DNA of 64,000 bases, taken from assembly GCA_964016885.1 (NCBI GenBank), contig OZ024743.1, forward strand, positions 177,233,074 through 177,297,073, in the 5' to 3' direction. The translations under genes and the position numbers were made by a program. Source of the DNA: Eledone cirrhosa (lineage: Eukaryota; Mollusca; Cephalopoda; Octopoda; Eledonidae). Positions 1 to 10,375 of the stretch are shown one piece after another (positions within the stretch are counted from its first letter, which is position 1; each line of letters begins with the position of its first letter). The notes under the pieces were generated by a model. The model had not been told where the DNA came from and ran no database searches. It worked only from the letters and a program-made list of their open reading frames with translations.

Positions 1-26
1 ACATAGCTACGGCTTCCTAAAACTTC

Positions 27-73
<47 letters not shown>

Positions 74-78
74 GATGG
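1..78. repeat. (TA)n microsatellite
   Basis: Alternating TA with a few interruptions. The rest of the stretch to 283 is AT-rich and shows nothing recognisable apart from probably belonging to the Helitron that ends at 315. Confidence 0.85.
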
Positions 79-283
79 CTGCCCCATCGTTATCGAGTAT
101 GACCATTGCATGATATACCATTATTAATAATTATTAATTAATTCTATCGTGCAATGACTGTGCGTGAAGATATATTTTAAAGTGAATAGTGCCTAAGGTT
201 TTCATGTTTACATAAAGTACGTTTTTCTTCTATGTATTCAAATTTACTTTGTTTAGTTTAATGAGCTACATCGAAAGCTACTT

Positions 284-315
284 GAACCGTCCAACGGACG
301 GGTACTTTAGCTAGT
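284..315 (+). mobile_element. Helitron 3' terminus
   Basis: The stretch contains a small hairpin (ccgtcc / ggacgg) followed by gggtactttagctagt, the typical 3' end of animal Helitrons (hairpin, then CTAGT or CTRR). The element body lies to the left and its 5' end is probably outside the window or unrecognised. Similar ends occur at 39795 (reverse), 54244, 59132 (reverse) and 60289. Confidence 0.6.
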
Positions 316-320
316 ATATA

Positions 321-560
321 TCTATATATATAAAACTGAGGTTGTCTGTCTGTCTGTCTACTAAAACCTTCGGCACACACCTCCTCTTAAACCGTACGTT
401 CAAATTTCGGTGAAATTGCTACACTTATAGATGAAGGTCCGGCGGAGTCATCGTTCAAAACATCTTTCAAATCGACCCACGCGAAATGTAAAAATCGAAT
501 TTGTAATGTGTTGATTTTTCAGTTCAAATGTATAAATAGAGATGAGAGACGAGTTATTTC
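321..560 (+). mobile_element. Helitron 5' end, second element in tandem
   Basis: Begins with TC and then TATATATATAAAACTGAGG followed by a gtctgtctgtct run. This closely matches the 5' end of the complete short Helitron at 53617. The downstream text (free phrases such as aaatttcggtgaaattgct) is Helitron-like leader sequence. No 3' end was found, so the right boundary is a guess. It starts only 5 nt after the previous Helitron ends. Confidence 0.55.
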
Positions 561-1486
561 CCTTTTATGGCGTCATTTGTTTATCTATTTTCGTTACGAA
601 CAAACTACACGTACAAAAATACGCGAACAGATTTCGGGCCAGCAAAATTTTAACCTGCAAAATTCATGAGTTCGAAGTTTCAATATTAAGCTTCCATTTT
701 GCTTCATTTCCATTAAAAAGTCTTTTAAAACAATATTTCAGCGCATCAGCCTCGCCATCACAAGAAGCAACGCTGCGAGTGTGCTGGCGTGCCTAAAAAA
801 CCATTAGAGAGGTTGCCCAGTACTCGCGACGTTTCTATCTTTTGCTCTGGTGTTGGCTCCGTTGTTCACCCTTTCTTTCATTTTTTTTAATATTGTAGCA
901 TTGAAGGAATATATCTTTCATTGTATCATCCTTTGTAGTGTTACCGAGGCATTTGTAATGTTATTTATGTATATATTTAAAACATATTTGTTATGTTATT
1001 CTACTGTAAATTTATTTATACGCTCTGTTTATATTTTCATTCTCAAAAATCTATGAAACTACATACATGTTGCAACTCTCTCTAAGAGAGCGGGTATGAA
1101 AAAAGGGAGAGGGGTTGAGAAAGAAAAAAAGTTTAAGCAAAGAATCGCTGCTGTCAACATTAACGGGATCTTCTTAAACTACAAAATTCAATCTATGAAC
1201 GCAGAATTAAATATTTCGAGAAACGTTGCAATCGAAGGAAAACCCGAAGACGATATTTTGGTTCGTGAAGACGTTCCCTGGCAATGAACGGAAAAAAAGC
1301 GAGGATAATACGTCGTTATGTGGACTGAGAAGAACAATTTCATGCAAAGACGAGACCAAGTTTATGGTGTAAATGGAGTCGTTAGACTAATATTCTATTT
1401 AAAATAACCGAATGATTTCCAGTCCCTGAGTTTAAGAATGATGTAAATAAAATTGTAAACGAAAATGACAGAAGTTATTAAAATAG
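561..1486. other. Unassigned sequence
   Basis: Short open frames at 542-796, 850-1056 and 1096-1287 show no recognisable domain and have no support beyond length. No RNA gene or repeat was recognised here. The left part may still belong to the Helitron starting at 321. Confidence 0.4.
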
Positions 1487-1602
1487 TTGTTTCTACTTTT
1501 GGCACAAGGCCAGCAATTACCCAGTACATTACTGGTACTTTATTTTATCGATCCCGTAATGATGAAAGGCAAAGTTAACCTCGACGGGATTTTAACTTTG
1601 CC
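1487..1602 (-). mobile_element. tRNA-derived SINE (octopus type), 5'-truncated
   Basis: Matches the body of the SINE family seen throughout the window: gtttctacttttggcacaag, then a ttattttatcgaccccgtaa-like block, then the cggcgggatttgaa-like B-box complement. The tRNA-like head is missing on the right side. Confidence 0.8.
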
Positions 1603-1646
1603 TTAAAATAGTAAAAGTAAATAGTGAAGATTTAGGCCATGTGTAC

Positions 1647-1682
1647 GTCCGTCGGCGCATACATACGTATGCGCCGACGGAC
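1647..1682. repeat. GC-rich perfect hairpin
   Basis: Arms 1647-1661 and 1668-1682 are perfect 15-bp inverted repeats around a 6-nt centre, unusually GC-rich in this AT-rich neighbourhood. (CA)n-like sequence follows. No function can be assigned. Confidence 0.7.
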
Positions 1683-1689
1683 ATACACA

Positions 1690-2248
1690 TACATATACAT
1701 ACGTACACACAAATACATACACACAGACACACACGTGTGTGTGTAAACCTTATGCATTTCTACAGTATTTTCACCAAACTTAAGACATAGGTTACTTATG
1801 TACTCTGGATGATGATGGGCACTTTCATTTTTCCAGATATTGATTATAGGGCCTCCCAGCAGATAACTCCCTTTAACCACTTCCTTGGAGTCGACTGAAG
1901 CACTGCAGTTCAATGCAACAAAACGTCATAACTTCTGGAATTCGCAACCGATTTTCACAAAACTTGATACATGAGCTGCGTTTGTTCTACAGATGAATGT
2001 GAACTCTCAGAGTTAGCACATATTGAGTAGAGGGCAAGAACCTCCTTTTGGAAAAAGCCGATGATTTTGTAAAAGTATAGTTTTCCAAGCAGCACTGAAG
2101 TATTGACATAAATGGTATACACAACTGGTATACATACCTCTGATAGTATATTATAAAAGTAACGAAGATCGCTGGTATTAATTCAACGTTCTCAGGCCAA
2201 CCTCTTGTTCACTCAATTGTGTGTCACTTCTTAAAATTCTAAATATAT
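1690..2248. other. Unassigned sequence
   Basis: No gene or known repeat recognised. The reverse frame at 1632-1913 partly reads the CA-rich tract and the hairpin and is not a credible gene. Confidence 0.4.
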
Positions 2249-2284
<36 letters not shown>

Positions 2285-2299
2285 ACACACACACACAAG

Positions 2300-2330
<31 letters not shown>
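2249..2330. repeat. (CA)n / (TA)n microsatellite
   Basis: Nearly pure CA dinucleotides with isolated G interruptions, ending in a short TA run. Confidence 0.9.
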
Positions 2331-2925
2331 TCATTTATACTTTCACCTGTTTCAACTCGTGGGTTGTTGACATGCAGGAGCATCACCATCACTGTCGCTA
2401 CATAATATATAAACCTTCTTCATTGTTTGGCTTTTGATGAATGAGGGTGTTTGATATTGCTGGACTTATTTAAGTTTCTTGTCACCATATAACATTTTCT
2501 GGAATCTCAGATAATAAAAAATCCAGCTATTGTTTTTTAAAGACAGTTATAAGCACTCCCGTTAGATCTTTTAATGTTTTCTGCAGGAGATTGACGAGCT
2601 GTGGCTCTTTTGAACACTAAGCTATTGCAGGTCCTCACTCTAGATTGGGTGGAATGAACATTTGGAATATATTTATCAAAGTTTTGTTTGCCCAACGAAA
2701 CGTTTTGAAACGGTGAATAGAAACATAGTATGGTGTATCTTAGAAATGTCGGGCTACCCACATAAGTTTGTTAATATCTTCGTCAACATCGCTTTGGTAT
2801 GGCGTTCTACTTCAAATCTAAGGGTGTACATGTGGCCAATGGTATCAAGCAGGGGATACATCAGCAACAAATATATTCTCCATATACTTTACAGTCGTAA
2901 TTATCAGTGTAAAAACGGCAGTAAT
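2331..2925. other. Unassigned sequence
   Basis: Short frames on both strands (2537-2761, 2662-2934) show no domain. Nothing else recognised. Confidence 0.4.
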
Positions 2926-3137
2926 TATCAGTAATTATCAGTGTAAAATCAGGCAGTAAAAAAGTTATTTTTAGGCAGTGAAAAAGTCACTTTTAGGCGG
3001 TGAAAAAGTTATTTTTTGTCTATGAAAAAGTTATCTTTAGATTTTGGAAAAGTTATTTTTAGTCAGTGGAAAGGTTATTTTTAGATTTTGTAAAATTTAT
3101 TTTTAGGCAGTGAAAAAGTTATTTTTAGATTTTGATT
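2926..3137. repeat. 24-bp minisatellite
   Basis: Tandem, diverged copies of a unit like aggcagtgaaaaagttattt plus ttt, repeated about eight times. The first units vary in length and the last two alternate aggcagtg with agatttt. Confidence 0.75.
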
Positions 3138-3171
3138 ACCTTAATTTCAAAAGTAGAATTTCTGTTTACTA

Positions 3172-3346
3172 TGGTGTCATTTTAGGTACATTTGTTTCTT
3201 TGTCATTCTATATCAGATACTTCTGAATCAGGCTCCAAATCATCAGCAAATATTAGTCAATAACGAGTGATGTTTTAGGACCTGAATCAGAAATATCTGA
3301 GATAAACAGCTAAAGAAACATCGCTTCCTAAAATGACAGCATATTT
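3172..3346. mobile_element. Inverted-repeat element with hammerhead relics on both strands
   Basis: Arms 3172-3236 and 3277-3346 are diverged inverted repeats. On the minus strand CTGATGA (3246-3240) is followed by a long helix II whose base pairs TTTG with CAAA, then GAAAC-AAAT-GTA. On the plus strand a mutated core (GTGATGT) is followed by a helix II closed by TTTAG/CTAAA and GAAA at 3315-3318. Helix I is not intact in either reading, so these are relics. A (TA)n array starts about 50 nt beyond the plus-strand copy, as in the other hammerhead elements here. Confidence 0.4.
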
Positions 3347-3366
3347 AGTGTTTAGTATACTGAATA

Positions 3367-3370
<4 letters not shown>

Positions 3371-3452
<82 letters not shown>

Positions 3453-3470
3453 CATATGCATATATACATA
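3371..3470. repeat. (TA)n array
   Basis: About 40 uninterrupted TA dinucleotides. The frame reading YIYIYI here is not a gene. Confidence 0.95.
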
Positions 3471-3504
3471 TATATGTGAATACTTTATTACATATACATT
3501 GATT

Positions 3505-3540
3505 TTTACTAGACTAGAACTGTTTTACGCGTTTGAATTA
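3505..3540 (-). mobile_element. Fragment of the 33.3-kb hammerhead palindrome family
   Basis: The text ctagactagaactgtttta resembles the helix III and cleavage segment of the ribozyme pair at 33311-33405. The core and helix I are absent. Confidence 0.4.
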
Positions 3541-3646
3541 AAATATTTGCCTTCTTACCTACTAAATATGGTGAATACCTTATTTAACTGCCGTTTCCTT
3601 CCGTTCCATTTCTGATTTTAGTTTTCACGCTTATTATTACTATACG

Positions 3647-3648
<2 letters not shown>

Positions 3649-3689
<41 letters not shown>

Positions 3690-3719
3690 ACATATATATA
3701 TATATGTTTATATACCTAA

Positions 3720-3751
<32 letters not shown>

Positions 3752-3768
3752 GTGTGTGTGTGTGTGTC
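3649..3768. repeat. (CA)n-(TA)n-(CA)n-(TA)n-(TG)n compound microsatellite
   Basis: Alternating dinucleotide blocks that are partly self-complementary. Confidence 0.9.
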
Positions 3769-4277
3769 TAAATGTACAGGAAAAACAAACACGAGACTTG
3801 AAATATGGAAAAAAGTGAAGAATTTTATCAAAAGTTCATTCTTTAACATGTTTCAATACAATATAACTCTATATAGTGATGGTTGCATATTAATATTATT
3901 ATTATTATGCCTATTCACTAGCAATACATTAACTATTTAATTTCTTCAGAAAGATTTCAAAAGGATTTCAAAATATGAGGTAAATTTGTCGAATCCTGCA
4001 GTAAAAATATTTCTACTGCTATCCACTCTGAATAAAAGGCAACTGGATTAAAGGGAGAGGTAGAAAAGATATATTTTTGAGGGACAGAGTGAGAGTAGGA
4101 AATAAATGATAAAAAAAAAATACCTATGAAAAAAGTAATGAGATGGAATAAAAACCCCCAATCCCCCCAAAAAATACAAGGGGTGAAAATTTACTTCTAC
4201 ATAAACACACATAAGTAATCTTGTTTTATTTTTGTTTGTATACTTATATACACGAACAAAATTTACTCGTACATTTA

Positions 4278-4280
<3 letters not shown>
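3769..4280. other. Unassigned AT-rich sequence
   Basis: No gene, RNA or recognised repeat. It is followed by short TA/CA tracts at 4280-4370 and 4540-4565. Confidence 0.4.
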
Positions 4281-4312
<32 letters not shown>

Positions 4313-4538
4313 TGTATAGATATATATATACACACACATATATATATAAATTTGTTAAATATATAATATATAATATCTATTGTTTAGGAGGATTGTTATA
4401 CCAATCGAAACTGGTTTTATTTAATGCAACAATAATAAAATTACTGATTCTGTCGGATTAAAGAAAAAATAATCTTTAAATGTACTTCTGATCATTTTAT
4501 CTTCACTTTTTAATCATAACCTTACACCCCTTTTCAAT

Positions 4539-4571
<33 letters not shown>

Positions 4572-4631
4572 GTGACGTTTTTTTTACAAAATGAAAAATA
4601 ACCGAGGTGTCCTACACGAGTGAAAGTATAA

Positions 4632-4900
4632 AGAAAAAGAGATGAAATCGAAAATGCAACTGGAGTCTTATTTAAAAAAAATATATATATATTTATTTGG
4701 TTCCGTTACCGGTTTCACAGTTCTTCTGCTTTTCAAAAGGTGAGTTGAGATGGAGGGTCTGTGAGAAAAACCACAGACCCTCCATCTCAGCTCACCTTTT
4801 GAAAAGCAGAACTGCGAAACCGGTAAAGGAACCAAATAAATATATATATTTAAAAAAAAATAAGACTCCAGTTGCATTTTCGATTTCATCTCTTTTTCTT

Positions 4901-4902
<2 letters not shown>
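4632..4902. mobile_element. Palindromic foldback element, about 270 bp
   Basis: Nearly perfect inverted repeat centred near 4768. The left arm runs from gaaaaagagatgaaatcg to ggagggtctgtg and the right arm mirrors it. In each arm a hairpin (gcag / ctgc) precedes GAAACCGGTA, which resembles the helix II-GAAA-helix III-cleavage part of a hammerhead, but the expected CUGANGA is replaced by TTGAAAA. The element abuts a long TG/TA array. Confidence 0.8.
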
Positions 4903-4964
<62 letters not shown>

Positions 4965-4974
4965 TGTGTGTGTT

Positions 4975-5006
<32 letters not shown>

Positions 5007-5008
5007 CA

Positions 5009-5068
<60 letters not shown>
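4903..5068. repeat. (TA)-(TG)n-(TA)n compound microsatellite
   Basis: About 23 TG units flanked by TA arrays. The open frames over it are translations of the dinucleotides. Confidence 0.95.
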
Positions 5069-5071
<3 letters not shown>

Positions 5072-5586
5072 AATTGAAATTTTTAATTTTGACATAGATA
5101 AACTTTTTTCATTTTTTTATTTTATTTTTATTTATTTTATATAAAAACCTTTTTTTATACTTATTTTAATTTAATTTTATGTTATTTTATTAATACATTT
5201 TTATACTTCTTAATCCAAGTTTTAGTATTTAAACCCAATATAAAATAATATACCCACTTTCTATATTTTAGACCTCTAATATTTGAAGACCATCTATAAT
5301 ATTCGAACATACACGTCATCAATTTACTTTTTAACCGTTATCTACAGCTGTTTTCATTTTGAAAGCGTTCCTGATCAAAAGTCTCTCTCTTTTTCTCTTT
5401 CTCTCTCTTCCTTCTTTCTTTTTTTTTTTTTTTTTTTTTTTCACTTCTCACTTTCTTTTTCCTTTTTCTCCTTCTTATCTTTTTTTTCTATTTTCCTATC
5501 TTTTTCTCACTATTATTTTTCTGTCATATGTAGGTTTTGCACTTTCCTGTTGACAAGTGTTTTTAGGCCTCATATCATGTTACCTT
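5069..5586. other. T-rich unassigned sequence with pyrimidine tract
   Basis: Very AT-rich, with a (TC)/(T) tract at about 5380-5530. No gene recognised. Confidence 0.5.
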
Positions 5587-5654
5587 ATTTTATCTGACGA
5601 GAACACAATTTTTGTCCCAGGATGATGATGTTTTCGAAATGCGCATAATAAAAT
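5587..5654 (+). ncRNA. Type I hammerhead ribozyme (family A, copy 1)
   Basis: Hand-folded. Helix I pairs ATTTTAT (5587-5593) with ATAAAAT (5648-5654), 7 bp. The core is CTGACGA (5594-5600) and GAAA (5636-5639). Helix II is 5601-5607 with 5629-5635 (one mismatch). Helix III is a U-A pair plus the A15.1-U16.1 pair around a GCGC loop (5641-5644). The cleavage triplet is ATA (5645-5647), with predicted cleavage after 5647. A conserved linker of about 40 nt then runs into a (TA)n array. The same layout recurs at 32107-32175 (minus) and 63915-63976 (minus). Confidence 0.75.
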
Positions 5655-5687
5655 ATATGGAACTTCTTTAACCATCTTTTAATTTCC

Positions 5688-5688
5688 T

Positions 5689-5742
<54 letters not shown>
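5688..5742. repeat. (TA)n array
   Basis: Pure TA, starting about 43 nt after the predicted hammerhead cleavage site. Confidence 0.95.
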
Positions 5743-5745
<3 letters not shown>

Positions 5746-5784
5746 TAAATATATGTATATGTACATACATATACATATATATGT

Positions 5785-5930
5785 ATATATTAAAAAAAGT
5801 CGGGACCCGAAAGCTGAGATTTTGCCGTTTCAACAGCTAGTTGGGTCCCGACTCTGTATAATATAACCATACGGTAGGTCTCTAAGTATCGACTACTCTT
5901 CTAACCAGTTTCGAGCTGATTCCATCATGA
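5785..5930. mobile_element. Hairpin element family E, diverged copy
   Basis: Inverted arms (gtcgggaccc / gggtcccgac) around ctgagattttgccgtttcaa, followed by the family flank ctctgtataatataaccata and ctaagtatcgactactct. Related copies lie at 8202-8350, 40990-41190, 43207-43400 and 62180-62245, each beside a TA array. Confidence 0.6.
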
Positions 5931-6645
5931 TTTACACACACTGTGTATGCATGCGTGCGTGGAGGCGTGTGTGCGGGTGTTTGTATTCAAGCATATATAT
6001 CAACTAGTACAAAATATTATGACGCATACCACAATAAAAATGATGACACCTTTTAAATAATGCTTCTAATAAAAAGAAAACATTGTGAAATAACATTAGA
6101 TTGAGATGTTGCTTAGTTGCTTAAAATAAAGGAAATATGAGCAAATGGGAAAATAAAACAACACGACTATATTTACCTTTAAATATATTCAATTTCTTCT
6201 TTGATCTTTGTTACAATAAACGTAAAAGTGTTCCCGTCCAAACAGCGTCACTATAATGTTGTTATAGAGATATAGATTGTGACAGTGAAACAAGAATCGA
6301 ACATAGCGCAGTAGCAGAGATAATTGGAAATTGAACTCCCAAGATAATAGTAGACCTATGAATAAATAAATGAATTTATGGCTGTCATCTTGGCTCTGTG
6401 TCAAATATATATTCGATAAGGTTTTCTCTTTGTTTTGATGTGCATTTTAGAACTACTTCACAATTTTCCAGCATCTACTTCCACTGTGAGTGAATAAACT
6501 GTTCGTGTGGGCCTGCATACATGGACCTATAACTCCCGAGGGAGTCGTAAGGGCGCTGTGTTGGCATACAGCTTTGTAGAGCATTTTTTAAATTCTTCAG
6601 GTCTCAACACAGCAAATTTCCAAAAATATCAAATTGGTGGTTAGC
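5931..6645. other. Unassigned sequence
   Basis: A reverse frame at 6189-6404 has no recognisable domain. No repeat family recognised. Confidence 0.4.
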
Positions 6646-6649
6646 AACA

Positions 6650-6825
6650 TTTTAGTAGTATAGTGGTTAACATGCTTGCCCGGTATCCGAGAGATTCGGG
6701 GTTCGAATTCTCGCAAGTTACTCTATCTATTTATCTCTATTCAAGGGGTACTTTACCCGATTTTCTCAACTATTATTTATGGTGATCGACTGTTATTAAG
6801 GCAAATTGCATTGGGACGCATATAT
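6650..6825 (+). mobile_element. tRNA-Gly-like SINE (second SINE family)
   Basis: The head carries an A-box-like tagtatagtggttaa, an anticodon-like loop TTGCCCG (GCC would read Gly) and a B-box-like ggttcgaattc. The acceptor strands do not pair, so it is not a functional tRNA gene. The tail (gggtactttacccgattttc ... cattgggac) recurs without the head at 29915-30003, which supports a dispersed SINE. Confidence 0.6.
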
Positions 6826-6957
6826 TTTATTATATATACATATGTATATACATATATATGTATGTAAATATACATGTTTGTAGAAAGAGAGAGAGAGATT
6901 CTTTCTCCCCCTTTCACCTCACATTCTTATACCACCTATTCCTCTCTATGTTTCTCT

Positions 6958-6958
<1 letters not shown>

Positions 6959-7002
<44 letters not shown>
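6959..7002. repeat. (TA)n array
   Basis: Pure TA, next to a (GA)/(CT) tract at 6885-6960. Confidence 0.95.
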
Positions 7003-7009
<7 letters not shown>

Positions 7010-7107
7010 CGTTCCTTCACGCACAAGGCGCCAGGGTACGCATGTATTGTCCAACCAAATGCCAATGTGGTTCAATGGCGGGTTAATAAATTAACGAGCC
7101 AGAACAA

Positions 7108-7254
7108 ATATAAACAAGGTTTATAAATAATGAAAAAGTTTCAAAATAAATTTTAAAAAATTGACTTTACCTACTATAGGTAAAGGTAACTATAGTAGGT
7201 AAAGTCAATTTTTTAAAATTTATTTTGAAACTTTTTCATTATTTACTAAACCTT

Positions 7255-7262
<8 letters not shown>
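7108..7262. mobile_element. Palindromic foldback element, about 155 bp
   Basis: Nearly perfect inverted arms (acaaggtttataaataatga ... and its complement) around a 10-nt centre at 7180-7190. It directly abuts the (TA)n array on its right. No hammerhead core was found in it. Confidence 0.85.

Positions 7263-7327
<65 letters not shown>
7259..7327. repeat. (TA)n array
   Basis: Pure TA for about 68 nt. Confidence 0.95.
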
Positions 7328-7330
<3 letters not shown>

Positions 7331-7930
7331 GTGTTGTATTACATCATGGATCACAGGCCACGCGCACCAGGACTGAACAAAGTCTGATTCACCGCCTTGG
7401 GTCCTATTCCCCTCTTGGACTCAATTCACCTCCCCAATTTCTTTAATACCCCGTCCATTATCACACGCGCTTGTACATTCACACCTAGATTCCTATCGCT
7501 CTATCTTGATCATTAACATCTTCTCTTACAACTAAAACAGACCGACTATATATGCTCACTCCACTTTTCTCTTCACTGCTCTGTATATACACACCCTTAT
7601 ATTAACATACGTTTGCTCATAGGTTCGTACTTACATGCACACCCACTCTTTTACTTACACACACATTTCTCCTTAGCTTCGTACAGACGTATAATAACAC
7701 ACACATGCTTACGCACGTGCACAAGTATAGCTCTTTTTACAAAACGTTTTTTTTTCCATTTCAGTTAGGCGCGCTCCATCATCCACTTTTCTAAGAAATA
7801 AATCACACACAAAACACCAGCACCAACAGTTTTCCAAGAGATGTCAACATGAATGGACCTGTTATTTTTATCTAAAGGGATTTTTTCCAATTCCAACCCA
7901 CCCATCCCCTCAATCTATCTTATTTCTCAT
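7328..7930. other. Unassigned pyrimidine-rich sequence
   Basis: C- and T-rich text with short CA tracts. No gene recognised. Confidence 0.4.
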
Positions 7931-8062
7931 TCCTTTTTCTGATAAAGGACTAGCGTCCGAAACGTTAAGACCCTCTTCCTGCTATATCAAGCGTTAACCT
8001 AATATATCCCTTCCATACACTGTACCGATTGTGTTGTTATTTCTGTTTACCTTTTACATACA
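7931..8062 (+). mobile_element. Family B element with hammerhead-like motif
   Basis: CTGATAA (7939-7945), an extra A, then a 4-bp hairpin GGAC-TAGC-GTCC and GAAA (7959-7962). ACGTT after GAAA can pair with AGCGT near 8000, leaving a GTT cleavage triplet, but the core has A where G8 is required and helix I is at most 2-3 bp. The tail (caagcgttaacctaatata ... gtaccgattgtgttg) recurs at 37120-37250 and 50935-50995 in reverse. A CA/TA array follows. Confidence 0.45.
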
Positions 8063-8064
8063 TA

Positions 8065-8111
<47 letters not shown>

Positions 8112-8112
8112 T

Positions 8113-8201
<89 letters not shown>
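8063..8201. repeat. (CA)n-(TA)n array
   Basis: About 17 CA units followed by about 50 TA units. Confidence 0.95.
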
Positions 8202-8203
<2 letters not shown>

Positions 8204-8350
8204 GACACCTTTGAAAAGGCTTGCTGAATACAATCCGAAACTGGTCAGTCGTGGGATCCCGACTCTTTATAATATAACCATACTACCTCCAAGTACCGAG
8301 AACTCTGTTGTGTAGTGGTCTAATCAGTTTCAAAACGAATCCTCCCTGAT
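8202..8350. mobile_element. Hairpin element family E, diverged copy
   Basis: Shares with 5785-5930 the block gggatcccgactctttataa plus tataaccat and the following ccaagtaccgagaactctg. The inverted arms are poorly preserved. Confidence 0.5.
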
Positions 8351-8352
8351 TA

Positions 8353-8389
<37 letters not shown>

Positions 8390-8706
8390 CACATAAACAT
8401 ACACACATACACACACACGCACACACATATATATATATAATATAATATAAAACCATACTTTTAAAGGTCCTATAATAAACGCAATCTTCAAGATGTGTAT
8501 GACAGACAACTGCTACTTCAAGAATGTCACCCATTTCTTTCCATCGGCAGTTTCTAACTTTATTTGTTTGCCAAAGTCATTAAAAATTCAATTCTAAATA
8601 TACAGATTAGATATTAATACTTGAGTATGCATAGACCCCAAAGCCAATGACTTCTCTAAATACTTGTACAAAACTAAAATCATTAATTAGTAAACTCATA
8701 GGTGTT
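8351..8706. other. TA/CA tracts and unassigned sequence
   Basis: Short TA and CA runs at 8357-8440, then AT-rich sequence with nothing recognised. Confidence 0.5.
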
Positions 8707-8917
8707 GTGGAATGGCAGAAACGTTAGGGTGTTGGTTAATATACCTTGTGGCATTTGTTCGGGCTCTTTACATTCTGGGTTCAAATCCCGCCGTGGTTAG
8801 CTTTGCCTTTCACCCCCTAGAAGGTCGATTAAATAAAGTACCAGATCGACTTAATCGACATTCTCCTCCCTCCAAAATTGTTGGTCTTGTGCCTAAATCA
8901 GAAACTATCAATAACTT
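8707..8917 (+). mobile_element. tRNA-derived SINE (octopus type)
   Basis: Head-to-tail copy in sense orientation: gggttcaaatcccgccgtgg (B box), gtcgattaaataaagtacca, and a terminal ggtcttgtgcctaaatcaga. A second, headless copy follows at 8918. Confidence 0.85.
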
Positions 8918-9062
8918 CAAATCCCACTGAGGTTACCTTTGCCTTTTATTTCTATATTCTCAATAAAATATAACTACCAGTTATCTACTGGGGTCGAATC
9001 AATCAACTTTCCCCCACCCCTAAGTTGTTGGCCTTGTGGCTAAATGAGAAACCATGAATTAA
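8918..9062 (+). mobile_element. tRNA-derived SINE, head missing
   Basis: Begins at caaatcccactgaggttacc and ends at the ggccttgtggctaaatgaga tail. It is directly tandem with the previous copy. Confidence 0.75.
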
Positions 9063-9840
9063 TAAATACAGACATATATAATGTGGCAGGAAGCTTAAAA
9101 ATGCAAGAGAGTTGTGTGTCAAATTTTAATTTCTGGCCGAAACTCTTCCCCTTTTTTTGCAATCCCTAATAAACCTTAACAAAGGGACAACGTCGCAGTC
9201 AGACCTGCTATCTTGTTAACATCAACAAATAATATTGTTCTTTTCAGTTTCTTTTTTTTCCTTTTTAGGCTTGAAGGTATGGCATCTTTCCTGTGGTAAT
9301 TGTGGAAAAGTTTCATTTGAGACACATTAATCATCGCCATATTCATCTGGTCTCCCGTGGTCATGTTTGCAGTAGAGCTGTGTTTTGTTGCAATCTGCAA
9401 TGTACCTGGGTGTTGCTGCAACATGCAATGGACCTGAAAGTCACTGCAATGCATGCCAAGTTAATTAAGTCCCGAAAATATCAAAATTGACTTGGCTGTC
9501 ATTTGAGATCTGGAGACGCGGTCGGTCCCTCTACTTACAAGTTTATCAATAAATTAGAATTGAATTTGTCAGAAGCACTAGGTGACCACCACAGACTACC
9601 TGGCTGAGGCAAAGACTCTCAACTGACATAGAAAAAGCTAATATAGTTTCTTTCATGTTCTATCTCCTTGATAGGAACCTCAATGCAGCAGTTTCTTGGA
9701 GATTTGATGAATAACAAATCAACTATAATAATAACAAATGTATGTGAATTTATTTATTCATCTATTTGTCCGTCATGCACTAAAAGGGAGATGACTGAAG
9801 AAGATTAGTTACACTTATGTATGTATATATGTAATGGCTT
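9063..9840. other. Unassigned sequence
   Basis: Overlapping frames at 9176-9454 (minus) and 9293-9490 (plus) have no recognisable domain. No repeat recognised. Confidence 0.4.
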
Positions 9841-10032
9841 GACTACTGGATTGGTAGTATCGGTAGAGGGTCAGACGCCATGCTTTGAAGCATAGAGTTA
9901 CGTCCCTTTGTGATCTGAGTTCAAATCTCGCCGAGGTTAACTTTGCCTTTCATCCTTACGGGGTCGATAAAATAAAGTACAGGTAATGTACTGGGTAATT
10001 GCTGGCCTTGTGCCAAAACTAGAAACAATTAT
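9841..10032 (+). mobile_element. tRNA-derived SINE (octopus type), full length
   Basis: Contains the head ggattggtagtatcggtaga, the B-box-like gagttcaaatctcgccgagg, the body cggggtcgataaaataaagt and the tail ctggccttgtgcc. Confidence 0.9.
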
Positions 10033-10375
10033 TGTTAGTTTATGCGTATTTATATGAATTGTGTGGGCGTATGAGTATGAATATATGTATATTTATGTGT
10101 TTATATAAAGTACTAAGGTGAGTGTATGAGTGTTTTTGTGTTTATATTTATATTTGTGTGAGTGTATGTGTGTTTATATTTGTATACCCATATATATAAA
10201 TATATACATATGCACCCCAAGATATCTTGTTTATCAATGTCAGTTACCGATAGTTTATCAATAAAAAAGTTTGTAATAAAATAATTATTAAACTAAAAAC
10301 TTGGTTTTGTACTCTTTTCCATATAAAATACTACAGTTAGCCGTCATTTTACGGGGCCAGTTAGTATAACAATAA

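Noticed and set aside
6650..6720. Functional tRNA-Gly gene
   Set aside because: A and B boxes are present, but acceptor strands do not pair and the tail matches a second dispersed copy, so it is a SINE head.
8029..8315. Open frames reading [12 protein letters not shown] or HTHTHT across microsatellites (also at 3287, 4668-5144, 7225, 17861, 42235, 43290, 55394, 58001)
   Set aside because: They are translations of (TA)n, (TG)n and (CA)n arrays with no non-repeat coding content.
9176..9490. Overlapping 92- and 65-codon frames as a small gene
   Set aside because: No splice, domain or family support. Both strands are equally open.
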